A model generated the notes under the pieces. It did not search any database and was not told the origin of the DNA. It saw only the letters and a list, made by a program, of their open reading frames with translations. Positions 1 to 8,460 of a DNA stretch of 64,000 nt are shown here, one piece after another. Both the position numbers and the translations under genes were made by a program. Positions within the stretch are counted from its first letter, which is position 1. Every line of letters begins with the position of its first letter. Origin of the DNA: Allomesorhizobium camelthorni (lineage in GTDB: Bacteria; Pseudomonadota; Alphaproteobacteria; Rhizobiales; Rhizobiaceae); NCBI RefSeq assembly GCF_011045125.1, contig NZ_JAAKZF010000005.1, positions 105,223 to 169,222 on the forward strand, written 5' to 3'.

Positions 1-1
1 C

Positions 2-445
2 CTGTGGCTGGCGATCACTTTCGGCCTTTTCTACCTATTCCTGAAGAGGGTGGTGCTGCCGCGCGTCGGTGGCATCCTCGAGGTGCGGCGTGATCGCATC
101 GCGCAGGATCTCGACCAGGCCGCCCGCATGAAAAGCGAGGCGGACGCCGCGGTCGCGGCCTACGAGCAGGAACTGGCCGAGGCGCGGGCCAAGTCCAACG
201 CCATCGCCCAGCAAGCCCGCGACAAGGCCAAGGCCGACGCCGACGCCGAGCGCCGGACGGTCGAGGCGACGCTTGAAAACAAGCTCGCCGAAGCCGAGGC
301 CCGTATCGCATCGATCAAGGCATCGGCGATGAAGGAAGTCGGTGCCATCGCCGAGCAGACCGCCGCGACGATCGTTCAGGAGCTGGTCGGCGCCAAGGTT
401 GACAAAGCCGATGTCGCCGCCGCGGTGACCGCGGCGCGGAAATAG
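2..445 (+). CDS. atpF2: F0F1 ATP synthase subunit b' (partial at 5' end)
   Basis: The reading frame is open to the window edge, so the N terminus is missing; 147 residues are visible. The first visible residues ([16 protein letters not shown]) finish a membrane-spanning helix. The rest is a long Ala/Glu/Lys/Arg-rich helix typical of the b-type peripheral stalk that holds F1 against the F0 ring. Subunit b comes nine bases after the stop, and this b'-b pair is the usual arrangement in alphaproteobacteria. An apparent internal GTG at 50 is inside the gene and not a start. Confidence 0.95.
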   Translation: MWLAITFGLFYLFLKRVVLPRVGGILEVRRDRIAQDLDQAARMKSEADAAVAAYEQELAEARAKSNAIAQQARDKAKADADAERRTVEATLENKLAEAEARIASIKASAMKEVGAIAEQTAATIVQELVGAKVDKADVAAAVTAARK

Positions 446-454
446 GAGCGGGCC

Positions 455-934
455 ATGGACGCAACATTCTGGGCCTTCGTCGCCCTAGTCATTTTCATCG
501 GCATCGCCGTCTACATGAAGGTGCCGGGCATGCTCGGCAAGTCGCTCGACGATCGCGCCGAGCGTATCCGGGCCGAACTCGAGGAAGCTCGCCGCCTGCG
601 CGAGGAGGCTCAGCAATTGCTGGCCGAATACCAGCGCAAGCGCAAGGAAGCCGAGAGGGAAGCCGCCGACATTCTCGACGCCGCCAAGCGCGAGGCCGGC
701 CAGTTGGTCTCTGAAGCGCAGCAGAAGACGGAGGACTACGTCGCCCGCCGCACCGCGCTCGCCGAGCAGAAGATCGGCCAGGCCGAACGCGAGGCAGTCC
801 AGGAAGTGCGCGCCAGCGCCGTCGATATCGCGGTCGAGGCCGCGCGCGCGCTGCTCGCCCGCAAGGTCGATTCGGCGGCTGCAACGAAGCTTTTCGAGAC
901 TTCGGTTCGCGACGTGAAGTCGAAACTGAACTGA
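455..934 (+). CDS. atpF: F0F1 ATP synthase subunit b
   Basis: This is the 159-residue membrane-anchored stator subunit of ATP synthase. An N-terminal hydrophobic helix (about residues 5-22, FWAFVALVIFIGIAVYM) is followed by a charged coiled-coil of the b-subunit type (SLDDRAERIRAELEEARRLR). It starts nine bases after the b' stop, in the same operon, and it is the last gene before a strong hairpin. The ATG follows AGGAGCGGGCC. Length and layout are normal for the family. Confidence 0.97.
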   Translation: MDATFWAFVALVIFIGIAVYMKVPGMLGKSLDDRAERIRAELEEARRLREEAQQLLAEYQRKRKEAEREAADILDAAKREAGQLVSEAQQKTEDYVARRTALAEQKIGQAEREAVQEVRASAVDIAVEAARALLARKVDSAAATKLFETSVRDVKSKLN

Positions 935-956
935 GTTTTCAGCCTGTCATTCGATG

Positions 957-987
957 AAAAAAGCCGCCGCATCCCCGCGGCTTTTTT
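957..987. terminator. Bidirectional intrinsic terminator between atpF and rnhB
   Basis: An 11-bp stem (AAAAAAGCCGC at 957-967 pairing with GCGGCTTTTTT at 977-987) has a nine-base loop. The A-run on one side and T-run on the other give a U-tract in both directions, as expected between the convergent atpF and rnhB genes. Its last base touches the rnhB stop codon. Confidence 0.9.
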
Positions 988-1685
988 CATGCCTCCTCGA
1001 TCAGGCTTTCGTTGATTTCGATCAGGCCTTCTTCGACGAGACGGAACGGTGCGAAGCTGGCGCGGTGCAGCCGGGGCACCGCGCCGTGCGTACCGATTGC
1101 GGCGCGGTGGCGCTCCGTCGCGTAGCCCATATGGCTGTCGAAGCCGTAATGGATGTGGGTTTGGGCGCAGCCCGCCATCATGCGGTCGCGCATGACCTTG
1201 GCGACGATCGACGCCGCCGCGATCGACTGCGAGCGCTGGTCGCCCTTGATCAGCGCCCGGCAACTGCAGGGCAGGCCGGGCGGTATGTCGCGGCCGTCGG
1301 CCAGCGCATGGCGCGGTTCGATCGGCAGGCCGGTCAGCGCGCGGCGCATCGCCTCCAGGCTTGCCCGCAATATGTTGATGCGATCGATGCCGTCGGCGCT
1401 GACCGACGCCATCGAGACGCCGAGCGCGGTCGAGACGATTTCGGCGAACAGCTCTTCGCGCCGCGCCGCCGTCAGACGCTTGGAATCATCCAGGCCATCA
1501 GGAATTTTAGCAGGATTGAGGATCACCGCGGCCGCGACTACCGGCCCCGCGAGCGGCCCCCGTCCGGCCTCGTCGAGGCCGGCGACCGGCCACAGACCCT
1601 CCCTCTTCGCCTTCCTTTCGAAAGAGAAGTCGGGCCGCTCGATGATCTCGAAGAGGAGCGGAGAATCGGAACGCGATTGAGCCAT
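987..1685 (-). CDS. rnhB: Ribonuclease HII
   Basis: RNase HII nicks the RNA strand of RNA-DNA hybrids and removes single ribonucleotides misincorporated in DNA. The 232-residue protein carries the family signature [14 protein letters not shown] with the metal-binding Asp38-Glu39 pair, a later acidic residue in ALADG (Asp130), and the [18 protein letters not shown] segment. It has an N-terminal extension of about 30 residues before the catalytic core, common in rhizobial versions. It is convergent with atpF. Confidence 0.97.
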   Translation of the reverse strand: MAQSRSDSPLLFEIIERPDFSFERKAKREGLWPVAGLDEAGRGPLAGPVVAAAVILNPAKIPDGLDDSKRLTAARREELFAEIVSTALGVSMASVSADGIDRINILRASLEAMRRALTGLPIEPRHALADGRDIPPGLPCSCRALIKGDQRSQSIAAASIVAKVMRDRMMAGCAQTHIHYGFDSHMGYATERHRAAIGTHGAVPRLHRASFAPFRLVEEGLIEINESLIEEA

Positions 1686-1822
1686 TGTGCGGCAATGCTC
1701 GCATCGGTTCCGATTCTCCGCAAGGCCTTCCCGGCCATTGGGGCGGGGCGGGGAAGGCGCCGTCGGGCTGCGGGGAAAGCCGGACGGATTCTTTCAACGC
1801 GCAACCGGGCGCGAAGTTCTCT

Positions 1823-3028
1823 TCAGAGCAGCATGAGCTGCTCGTGGCGCTTTTCGGCTGCGACGAAAAGATCCGTGCGCAGCGGCGTCTTTTCGACGTT
1901 GAGGCCGAGCCGGCGCGCCGCGATCTCGAAGCGCCGTCCGATCTGCCAGGCGTAAGGGCCGCTGCCCTTCATGCGCTTGCCCCACTCCGAATCGTAGTCC
2001 TTGCCGTCGCGCATCGAGCGCACCAGCGACATGACGTGCCGGTAGCGGTCGGGATAATGGCGAAGCAGCCAATCCTTGAAGATCGGGCTGACCTCGAGCG
2101 GCAGCCTGAGGATGACATAGCCCGCCTCGCGCGCCCCGGCATTGCGCGCCGAGTCCAGAATGCGCTCGATCTCCGGATCGGTCAGGCCGGGGATGATGGG
2201 CGCGACCATCACGGATGCCGGGATGCCGGCATCGCTGAGCTGGCGGATGGCTTCGAGCCGCCTCGTCGGCGTCGCCGCGCGCGGCTCCATCGTGCGGGCC
2301 AGCATACGGTCCAGCGTCGTCACCGACAGCGCCACCTTGGCGAGGCCCTTCTCGGCCATACGCGACAATATGTCGATGTCGCGCATCACCAGCGCCGATT
2401 TGGTGACGATGCCAACCGGATGGTTGCGGGCCTCCAGCACCTCCAGCACTTCGCGCATGATGCGGTACTGCTTCTCGATCGGCTGGTAGGGGTCGGTGTT
2501 GGTGCCGATGGCGATGGTGCGGGCCTGATAGCCTTCCTTCGACAGCTCCTTGTCTAGCAGTTTGGCCGCGTCGGGCTTGGCGAACAGCTTCGATTCGAAG
2601 TCGAGCCCCGGCGACATGCCCATGAAGCTGTGGGTCGGCCGAGCGAAGCAATAGACGCAGCCATGCTCGCAGCCGCGATAAGGATTGATCGAGCGGTCGA
2701 AGGAGATGTCCGGCGACTGGTTGCGGGTGATGATGGTGCGCGGCTTTTCGATCTGCACCTCGGTCTTGAAGGGCGGCAGCTCGTCGATCGAGTTCCAGCC
2801 GTCGTCGAAGACGTGGCGGGTCACCGGCTCGAAACGGCCGCTCGGGTTGATGCCGGCGGCACGGCCGCGATTGCGGTCGGGCGGGACCCGAACGCCGCTC
2901 TGCTCGATCATCGCATTCGCCATCTCTGCCCTTCCAGCCCCGAAGGCGGCAATATCGGCGCGCACGATCTGTTCCATCTTCGCCCTTTCCCAAGGCATTT
3001 CCGCCGGTCTGCGAATCGCTGTTCTCAT
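1823..3028 (-). CDS. PA0069-family radical SAM protein (spore photoproduct lyase-like)
   Basis: A 401-residue radical SAM enzyme. The [4Fe-4S]-binding CxxxCxxC motif is CEHGCVYC (Cys120, 124 and 127 from this start), within INPYRGCEHGCVYC as in the SPL/PA0069 group. Its substrate is not established, but the resemblance to spore photoproduct lyase suggests nucleic-acid repair or modification. I chose the ATG at 3028 because AGGAATAGTTTC precedes it; an upstream extension is low-complexity. A LexA-type box lies about 26 bases upstream of this start, so SOS control is likely. The ATG at 2959 (MEQIV) is an alternative start. Confidence 0.85.
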   Translation of the reverse strand: MRTAIRRPAEMPWERAKMEQIVRADIAAFGAGRAEMANAMIEQSGVRVPPDRNRGRAAGINPSGRFEPVTRHVFDDGWNSIDELPPFKTEVQIEKPRTIITRNQSPDISFDRSINPYRGCEHGCVYCFARPTHSFMGMSPGLDFESKLFAKPDAAKLLDKELSKEGYQARTIAIGTNTDPYQPIEKQYRIMREVLEVLEARNHPVGIVTKSALVMRDIDILSRMAEKGLAKVALSVTTLDRMLARTMEPRAATPTRRLEAIRQLSDAGIPASVMVAPIIPGLTDPEIERILDSARNAGAREAGYVILRLPLEVSPIFKDWLLRHYPDRYRHVMSLVRSMRDGKDYDSEWGKRMKGSGPYAWQIGRRFEIAARRLGLNVEKTPLRTDLFVAAEKRHEQLMLL

Positions 3029-3053
3029 GAAACTATTCCTATGTTCCGAAAGA

Positions 3054-3068
3054 GAACAAATCAAGAAC
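3054..3068 (-). promoter_or_regulatory. LexA (SOS) box
   Basis: The + strand reads GAACAAATCAAGAAC, that is GAAC-N7-GAAC, or GTTC-N7-GTTC on the gene's strand. This direct repeat is the established LexA site of alphaproteobacteria, unlike the palindromic E. coli or Bacillus boxes. It lies 26 bases upstream of the radical SAM start. An additional inverted GTTC at 3043-3046 faces it. Confidence 0.75.
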
Positions 3069-3124
3069 TTTTCGCCGATCTGCGTTGGGGTGGTAGGCTC
3101 ACATGGCTGTCGAGGATCTGGACG

Positions 3125-3562
3125 ATGCCTGGAAATGGGCCGGAAGAGCCGCGGGGCAGGCCGCCATTTGCCCTGGAGGGGATCGATCACATCCTGTTGC
3201 TGGTCGACGGGATGGAAGCCGCCTGTGCCTTTTATCAGGAGGTCATCGGCTGCACATTCGAGGAGGCCCTGCCGGAATTCGGAATGGCGCAGTTGCGTGT
3301 CGGGAACGCTCTGATCAATCTGGTCGACATCTCGGCGCCGGAGGGCTCATGGGCGGTGCCCGGCGTCGCAGGCGGGCGTAATATGGATCATTTCTGCATA
3401 GCTATCGGCCGGCACGACGAAGCGGCGCTGCGAAGCCATCTTGCCGCTCACGGGATCGAAATCATCGAGGAGTCGTTCCACGCGGGGGCGCGGGGCGACA
3501 GCCTTTCGCTCTATGTGCGCGATCCATCGGGCAATGTCATCGAGCTCAAGGGGCCGCCATAG
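3125..3562 (+). CDS. VOC family (glyoxalase/bleomycin-resistance fold) protein
   Basis: A 145-residue single-domain VOC protein. The opening strand is IDHILLLVDGMEAACAFYQE, a second module holds NMDHFCIAIG, and the terminal signature is YVRDPSGNVIELKGPP, with the C-terminal Glu that usually ligands the metal. The family includes glyoxalase I, dioxygenases and antibiotic-binding proteins; the substrate cannot be read here. The ATG at 3125 has GAGGA about 12 bases upstream. It is divergent from the radical SAM gene. Confidence 0.85.
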   Translation: MPGNGPEEPRGRPPFALEGIDHILLLVDGMEAACAFYQEVIGCTFEEALPEFGMAQLRVGNALINLVDISAPEGSWAVPGVAGGRNMDHFCIAIGRHDEAALRSHLAAHGIEIIEESFHAGARGDSLSLYVRDPSGNVIELKGPP

Positions 3563-3616
3563 CGGGATCGCGGCCGCAACTGGCGCGCTGGCCGGCTTTA
3601 GGCTATTCGGCTGGCG

Positions 3617-4123
3617 ATGCTGACCGTCCTGATTGAAACGCACAACTCCGAAGAAGCGCTGGCGCGGACGCTGGCTTCGCTGATAGGTGCGGCCGTCGAG
3701 GGCGTGGTGCGCGAGGTGATCGTCTGCGACCGCGGCTCGACCGACAACACGAACAAGGTCGCCGACCAGGCCGGTTGCCATTATCTGGCCGAGGGCGGCA
3801 TCGCAGCGGGCGTCAGGCAGGCCAAAGGCGACTGGCTGCTTCTCATCGAACCCGGCGCGCGGCTGGTCGAGGGCTGGACCGAGGAGGTGCTGGAATATGC
3901 CGGCCGCATGACCGGCCCGGCGCGGTTTTCACGCGCCCGCGCCGATCGGGCGCCGTTCCTGGCGCGGGTGTTTTCGGCGCGCCGCGCGCTGGCCGAGGGG
4001 CTGGTGGTCAGCAAGAAGCAGGCCGCGGCGTTGTGCAAATCAGCCGGCAGCGCTGAAGCGCTGGCGCGCGGGCTGGCGACAAAGCGGCTGGCGGCGGAGA
4101 TCCGCATCGCGCCGCCTGTGTGA
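3617..4123 (+). CDS. Small family 2 glycosyltransferase-like protein
   Basis: A 168-residue protein that starts like a GT-A fold family 2 enzyme: MLTVLIETHNSEEALARTLASL, then EVIVCDRGSTDNT (the nucleotide-sugar Asp region) and GDWLLLIEPGARL in place of the usual DxD segment. It is shorter than full GT2 enzymes (about 230 residues or more) and lacks a clear catalytic second half, so it may be a minimal or non-catalytic member. It is convergent with moaB, with six bases between the stops. Confidence 0.8.
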   Translation: MLTVLIETHNSEEALARTLASLIGAAVEGVVREVIVCDRGSTDNTNKVADQAGCHYLAEGGIAAGVRQAKGDWLLLIEPGARLVEGWTEEVLEYAGRMTGPARFSRARADRAPFLARVFSARRALAEGLVVSKKQAAALCKSAGSAEALARGLATKRLAAEIRIAPPV

Positions 4124-4129
4124 GGCTTC

Positions 4130-4678
4130 TCAGCCGCCACCCCGCTTCAGGTGCTCATCCAGCCTCGGCATGATTTCCACGAAGTTGCAGGGCATGTGGC
4201 GGTAGTCGAACTGCGGTTTCAGAATGCCGTCCCAGGCGTCCTTGCAGGCACCGGGCGAGCCCGGCAGCACGAAGACGAAGGTGGCGTTGACGACGCCGCC
4301 TGTCGCTCGGCTCTGGACGGTCGAGGTGCCGATCTTGTCGTAGGAGATGCGATGAAAAACTTCCGAAAAGCCGTCCATGCGCTTTTCGAAGATCGGCTCC
4401 AATGCGTCGGGCGTCACGTCGCGGCCGGTGAAGCCGGTGCCGCCGGTGGTGATCACCACGTCGATCTTTTCATCCCTTGACCAGGCGAGCACGGTGTCGC
4501 GGATCTTTTCCCGGTCGTCGGTGACGATGGCGCGATCGGCAAGAACATGGCCGGCTTCGGTGATACGGTCGGCGAGCGTCTGGCCGGATTTGTCGTCCGC
4601 CAGCGTGCGCGTGTCCGACACGGTGAGCACGGCGATGCGGACTGGAATGAAGGGGCGGGTCTCGTCAAGCCGCGTCAT
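4130..4678 (-). CDS. moaB: Molybdenum cofactor biosynthesis protein B
   Basis: MoaB/MogA-family protein of 182 residues that acts in the molybdopterin branch of cofactor synthesis (adenylylation of molybdopterin). The MPT-binding signature TTGGTGFTGRDVTPDAL is present, and the fold begins RIAVLTVSDTR. The ATG at 4678 lies inside the last codons of ispE, a 14-base overlap that implies transcriptional and translational coupling. An in-frame upstream extension is an ispE shadow. Confidence 0.94.
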   Translation of the reverse strand: MTRLDETRPFIPVRIAVLTVSDTRTLADDKSGQTLADRITEAGHVLADRAIVTDDREKIRDTVLAWSRDEKIDVVITTGGTGFTGRDVTPDALEPIFEKRMDGFSEVFHRISYDKIGTSTVQSRATGGVVNATFVFVLPGSPGACKDAWDGILKPQFDYRHMPCNFVEIMPRLDEHLKRGGG

Positions 4679-5759
4679 CGGCAGGATCCTTCGAGGCGAT
4701 GCTTTCGGTGGCGACCACCCACCATCCGGGCTGGCGCGCCTGGATTTCGGCGGCCGCGCGGGCGGCCTCGCCGCTGGTTTCGAACAGTCCGAAGCAGGTG
4801 GCGCCCGAACCGGACATGCGGGCAAAGCCCGCGCCGGCGGATGTCAGCGCTTCGAGGGACTGGGCGATGGCGGGGGCGATGGAGACGGCCGGAGCTTGCA
4901 GGTCATTGCGGGTGGAGGCGAGCCAGCGGCAAATGTCGCCAAATGCAAGTTGCCCCTCATCCTTGACGAGCGGCAGCGGCGGCAATCCTGGATTTTCCCG
5001 TGATGTCAGCGCCGAGAACACCTCGGGCGTTGACACCGGGACGCCCGGATTGACCAGCACCATCGCCAGCGCCGGGAAGCCCGCGGCTGGCTCTATCTGC
5101 TCGCCGATTCCACGCGCGATGAGCGGCTTGGTGTAAAGGCACATCGGCACGTCGGCGCCGAGGTCGCGACCGATTTTGGCAAGCTGTTCCGAGGTGAGCC
5201 CGAACCTGCATAGCCTGTTCAGCGCAGTCAGCGTCGCCGCCGCGTCGCTCGACCCGCCGCCGATGCCGGAAGCGACGGGCAGGTGCTTCGTGAGATGTAT
5301 CGATACCGGCTGTTGTTTGCGGCCGCTTGTCCGACCCCCCTCTGTCCTGCCGGACATCTCCCCCTCAAGGGGGGAGATTGGCAGTTTCGGCGCAACCGCT
5401 ATTCCTGCGACGCTGGCGATTGGCGAAAGACATGCGGCCGGCTCAATCTCCCCCCTTGAGGGGGAGATGTCCGGCAGGACAGAGGGGGGTACCATGGCGA
5501 GTAGGTGCGCCCGTCGCAACATATCCCTCGCGCGCACCACTAGATTACCGCCGTCGAGCGGGATCTCGGCGCCGAACGGGCCGCTGGTCGAAAAGGAATC
5601 CTCGGACGCGGCGGCGACCGTCACCCGATCGCCGTGCCTGGTGAAGACCGCCAGGCTTTCGATCAGGTGAAAACCGTCCGGCCGGTGGCCGGTGACATGC
5701 AGAGCGAGATTGATCTTGGCCGGCGCGTGCTCGGCCAGTGATGATGCGCTGAGGTCCAC
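4665..5759 (-). CDS. ispE: 4-diphosphocytidyl-2-C-methyl-D-erythritol kinase with an in-frame palindromic insertion
   Basis: IspE is the GHMP kinase of the MEP isoprenoid pathway, phosphorylating CDP-methylerythritol. Seen: N-terminal PAKINLALHVTG, the ATP loop LPVASGIGGGSSDAAA (near residues 158-173) and a C-terminal GSGATCFGLF. The protein is 364 residues, against about 290-300 for typical members. The surplus lies at about residues 91-142, encoded by an inverted pair of 46-bp repeats (5334-5490) between the substrate-binding half and the ATP loop. The GTG start at 5759 has AAGGACTGAC before it and sits one base past the upstream gene's stop. Confidence 0.92.
   Translation of the reverse strand: MDLSASSLAEHAPAKINLALHVTGHRPDGFHLIESLAVFTRHGDRVTVAAASEDSFSTSGPFGAEIPLDGGNLVVRARDMLRRAHLLAMVPPSVLPDISPSRGEIEPAACLSPIASVAGIAVAPKLPISPLEGEMSGRTEGGRTSGRKQQPVSIHLTKHLPVASGIGGGSSDAAATLTALNRLCRFGLTSEQLAKIGRDLGADVPMCLYTKPLIARGIGEQIEPAAGFPALAMVLVNPGVPVSTPEVFSALTSRENPGLPPLPLVKDEGQLAFGDICRWLASTRNDLQAPAVSIAPAIAQSLEALTSAGAGFARMSGSGATCFGLFETSGEAARAAAEIQARQPGWWVVATESIASKDPADDAA
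5334..5490. repeat. REPIN-like inverted repeat pair inside ispE
   Basis: Two 46-bp arms (5334-5379 and 5445-5490) are exact reverse complements, separated by 65 bases. Each arm contains its own palindromes: ATCTCCCCCTCAAGGGGGGAGAT and a mini-hairpin GTCC-TGCC-GGAC. Read in the ispE frame the arms encode [15 protein letters not shown] and [15 protein letters not shown], with no stop. The same family occurs three times in glyS. The arms form a head-to-head pair; the spacer is unrelated to those in glyS. Confidence 0.95.
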
Positions 5760-5760
5760 G

Positions 5761-5946
5761 TCAGTCCTTGGCGAGGCGGTATTCGCCCGTTTCCGGGTCG
5801 CGGACCAGCGTGCCATGCGCGCCGCTGGCCGTCTCATTTTCCTGCCGGCGCACCTTGGCGGTGACCCGCTCCGCCTCGCGGATGAAGGAGCGATAGCCGA
5901 AATACGCAACCACGCCGATCAGGGCGAAAAAAATAAGCTGCGGCAT
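5761..5946 (-). CDS. Small single-pass membrane protein
   Basis: A 61-residue protein with one N-terminal membrane helix (LIFFALIGVVAYFGYRSFI, residues about 4-22) followed by a charged tail ending GTLVRDPETGEYRLAKD. That tail is characteristic of a conserved uncharacterised rhizobial family, sited here between the S49 peptidase and ispE. GAGGGAGTAAAAC upstream gives a good ribosome site. The stop is one base from the ispE GTG, suggesting translational coupling. No function is assigned. Confidence 0.8.
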   Translation of the reverse strand: MPQLIFFALIGVVAYFGYRSFIREAERVTAKVRRQENETASGAHGTLVRDPETGEYRLAKD

Positions 5947-6021
5947 GTTTTACTCCTCCCTCATGGCTCCGGCGCTGCCGGTTGGGTTGGCCGCCCGACA
6001 ATAGCCGGCTTTGCGGCATTC

Positions 6022-6894
6022 TCAAAGGCCGAAGCGACCCCACAGCGCGCGCTCGTCGGCGGCTTCGATCAGGCCGGCCGCGGCGGCGCCCGCAATGTCG
6101 GGCGCGGAAAACCCGCCGCCCGACGATCCGAACAGGCCGAGCTTGCGCCCGAACAGCCCGCGCGGCGGCGTGATAAGCTTGAGCTGCGCCTTTGCCCCAT
6201 AGCGGTCCTTGAGCACGGTGCGCATGTCGCCCAGCGCGTCGACCAGCCCAAGCGAGAGGCCCTTCTTGCCGGTCCAGAACAAGCCGGTGAAGAGGTCCGG
6301 GTCGTCCTTGAGCTTGCCGCCGCGGCGCTCCTTGACCATGTCGATGAAGGTTTCGTGCACTTCGAGCTGCAGCGCCTTCAGCCGCTCGACGTCTTCCTTC
6401 TTTTCCGGCTTGAACGGGTCGAGCAATGCCTTGTTCTGGCCGGCTGTATAGACGCGGCGCTCGACGCCGATCTTCTTCATCATTTCGGTGAAGCCGAAGG
6501 AGGCCGACACCACGCCGATCGAGCCGACGATGGAAGAGGGGTCGGCGATGATCTCGTCGCCCGCGACCGCGATCATGTAGCCGCCGGAGGCGGCGACATC
6601 CTCGACGAACACCAGAACATCCTTGTTCTTCTCGGCCGCGAGGTCGCGGATGCGCTTGTAGATAAGGCGCGACTGCACTGGCGAGCCGCCGGGCGAGTTG
6701 ATGGAGAGGGCGACCACCGGGGCGTCGGGATAGGAAAACGCCTTTTCCAGAACGCCCGCCGTGGAGGCGAGCGACAGCGTCGGCCGGAACTGGCCGCCGC
6801 CGGCCATGATGGTGCCGTGCAGGCGCACGACCGGGATCGTCACCACGCCCGGCCGCATCGACTTCGGAAGCAGGCGCCTCAAAAATTGTTTCAC
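6022..6894 (-). CDS. S49 family signal peptide peptidase (SppA/SohB-like)
   Basis: Membrane-associated serine protease thought to degrade cleaved signal peptides. The short 290-residue form contains SINSPGGSPVQS and VEDVAASGGYMIAVAGDEI. Ser103 and Lys155 (in AGQNKALLDPF) are 52 residues apart, the spacing of the known SppA Ser-Lys dyad. GTG at 6894 is preferred (GGAGA upstream, start VKQFLRRLLPK); longer upstream reading is unconvincing. No strong transmembrane anchor is visible, only a basic amphipathic N terminus. Confidence 0.9.
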   Translation of the reverse strand: MKQFLRRLLPKSMRPGVVTIPVVRLHGTIMAGGGQFRPTLSLASTAGVLEKAFSYPDAPVVALSINSPGGSPVQSRLIYKRIRDLAAEKNKDVLVFVEDVAASGGYMIAVAGDEIIADPSSIVGSIGVVSASFGFTEMMKKIGVERRVYTAGQNKALLDPFKPEKKEDVERLKALQLEVHETFIDMVKERRGGKLKDDPDLFTGLFWTGKKGLSLGLVDALGDMRTVLKDRYGAKAQLKLITPPRGLFGRKLGLFGSSGGGFSAPDIAGAAAAGLIEAADERALWGRFGL

Positions 6895-6967
6895 AGGCAG
6901 GGATCTCCGATATGTCTTGCTTCGCATGTAGGAATTCGCCGGAAAACCGCAATCCCGTCTGCTTGTG

Positions 6968-7735
6968 TCAGTCTCCGAAAAGCGAAGCCTGGCCGGCATT
7001 GATTGCCTCGGCGCGCTCGGAAAAGCCGTTGCCGGCAATCTCGTGCAGGATAAGCGGCGGCATCAGCGACGGCCCGCCGCGCGCCCCGCGCACCGCGCGA
7101 AGCACGATACGGATCGCCGGCGCGTCCGGACGGGCGTGCACCGGAACGATCTGCGCGGTGCCGAAACGCCCGGCGAGCGCGGCGAGTATGGGCGCGAGCG
7201 ACACCGGCCGGGCGACGATGGCGACCCCGCCGCGCGGCCTGACGATCGCCGCGGCGGTCCGGAGCCAGGTTTTGAACAGCCCGTCCTCCATGACATGCGC
7301 TTGCCGCTTGAGATCATCGGGCGTGGCGCGGTCGATCTCCGCGTTGAAAGGCGGGTTCATTATGGCGAAATCGAAGGAATTGTCGGCAAGCCCGGCAACA
7401 GTGCGAGCCTTGCCGGTGAGCGCGACATCGGCCTCCAGCACCGTGACGCGGCCGCGAAGCCGTGCATTTTCGGGAAGGTCGAGGCTTTGGCGGGCATAGC
7501 CGGCCATGACCGGGGAGTTTTCGACGAGAACAACGCTCGCCGCCGGGCAGCGCGAAGCGACGGCGAAGCCGGCGGCCCCTGCGCCAGCGCCGAGATCGGC
7601 GAGCCTGCCGGCAAAGCCGGATGGCACGGCGGCGGCGAGCGCCAGCGCGTCCATGCCGGCGCGGTGGCCGCCGCGCGCGGGCTGCACGAGGAAAAAACCG
7701 CCGCGATGGAAGGCGTCGATCGTCTGGGCGGACAC
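6968..7735 (-). CDS. tRNA1(Val) (adenine-N6)-methyltransferase TrmN6-like
   Basis: A class I SAM-dependent N6-adenine methyltransferase of about 255 residues. Motif I is LADLGAGAGAAGFAVA and the catalytic NPPF is in FAIMNPPFNAEID. The opening FHRGGFFLVQPARGGHRAGMDALALAAAVP matches the YfiC/TrmN6 group, which modifies A37 of tRNA1(Val). The start is a GTG at 7735, six bases from the neighbouring DUF2007 stop. The exact substrate is inferred from family resemblance only. Confidence 0.85.
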   Translation of the reverse strand: MSAQTIDAFHRGGFFLVQPARGGHRAGMDALALAAAVPSGFAGRLADLGAGAGAAGFAVASRCPAASVVLVENSPVMAGYARQSLDLPENARLRGRVTVLEADVALTGKARTVAGLADNSFDFAIMNPPFNAEIDRATPDDLKRQAHVMEDGLFKTWLRTAAAIVRPRGGVAIVARPVSLAPILAALAGRFGTAQIVPVHARPDAPAIRIVLRAVRGARGGPSLMPPLILHEIAGNGFSERAEAINAGQASLFGD

Positions 7736-7740
7736 GGAAG

Positions 7741-7965
7741 CTAGCTTTCGCGCATCTCGTTGCCGATGCCGGCGTCGGTGAGCAGGCGGCGCGCGGCCGC
7801 CAAATCGTCGTCGGTCACCATGACGCGGCGCGGCAGGATGCCGATCGAGCCGTCCAGCACGCTCATATTCTGGTCGGCGACGAAGCATCCGATGCCGGCG
7901 TCGCGCAGCAGCGATTCGACGAAGGAGATGATGACGGCGTCGTTGGTGCGGATGAGCTCGATCAT
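7741..7965 (-). CDS. DUF2007 domain protein
   Basis: A 74-residue protein with the DUF2007 pattern: MIELIRTNDAVIISFVESLL, then DAGIGCFVADQNMSVLDGSI and a closing VMVTDDDLAAARRLL. The family is called a putative signal-transducing protein, but no biochemical role is established. It is upstream of the methyltransferase in the same direction, six bases apart, so the two are probably co-transcribed. Confidence 0.88.
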   Translation of the reverse strand: MIELIRTNDAVIISFVESLLRDAGIGCFVADQNMSVLDGSIGILPRRVMVTDDDLAAARRLLTDAGIGNEMRES

Positions 7966-8007
7966 GCGCGGAAGTTCGCAGGTCGCTGCCGTGATGTAAA
8001 CCGGCCG

Positions 8008-8295
8008 TCACGCCTTGTGCAGGCGAAGCGGCTTTGTCTTTTCGCGCTTGATGAGGCCTTTCGCTTCGAGGTCGAGCTGGACCGCCTTCATCCACCACCC
8101 CGCTTTGGCGCCGCCTGGGTAAAGTTCCTCGGGCAGGTGGGGCGGAACCGCGCGTTGAACCTCGCCGACGGTCATCCCCGGCATGTTTGGCGGAATCACC
8201 GTCAGGATCGCGCGCTTCATGGCCTCGTACATGGCGGCGTCGACACGCTCGACCTTGCCCGGATGGTTCACGTTCTCGATTTCGATCTTCGTCAT
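8008..8295 (-). CDS. Conserved small protein (DUF6958-like)
   Basis: A 95-residue soluble protein, MTKIEIENVNHPGKVERVDA then YEAMKRAILTVIPPNMPGMT and ending LIKREKTKPLRLHKA. The middle and end resemble a winged-helix-like fold for small DNA-binding or adaptor proteins, but this is an impression. The ATG at 8295 has AGGGAG about eight bases upstream; an upstream in-frame extension lacks a ribosome site. I assign the DUF name from memory with moderate confidence. Function unknown. Confidence 0.7.
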   Translation of the reverse strand: MTKIEIENVNHPGKVERVDAAMYEAMKRAILTVIPPNMPGMTVGEVQRAVPPHLPEELYPGGAKAGWWMKAVQLDLEAKGLIKREKTKPLRLHKA

Positions 8296-8460
8296 GGCTG
8301 AGGCTCCCTGGCTCGAATCGGATACTCCCGATCCTGCCATAGGACGCACCGCGTTAGCCGTTTCCGACAACGCGCCTAAATTTCTGCGCCAATTCGCCAC
8401 TTGCCGGACACACCATCGCCGCCCTAAATCAGGCCCGGTTCCAAGACGGGAGTGCTGGCC

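Noticed and set aside
5334..5490. The ispE repeat as an assembly or cloning artefact
   Set aside because: The same family occurs with different spacers and compensated stem changes in glyS, and the frame is preserved each time, so it is a real genomic element.
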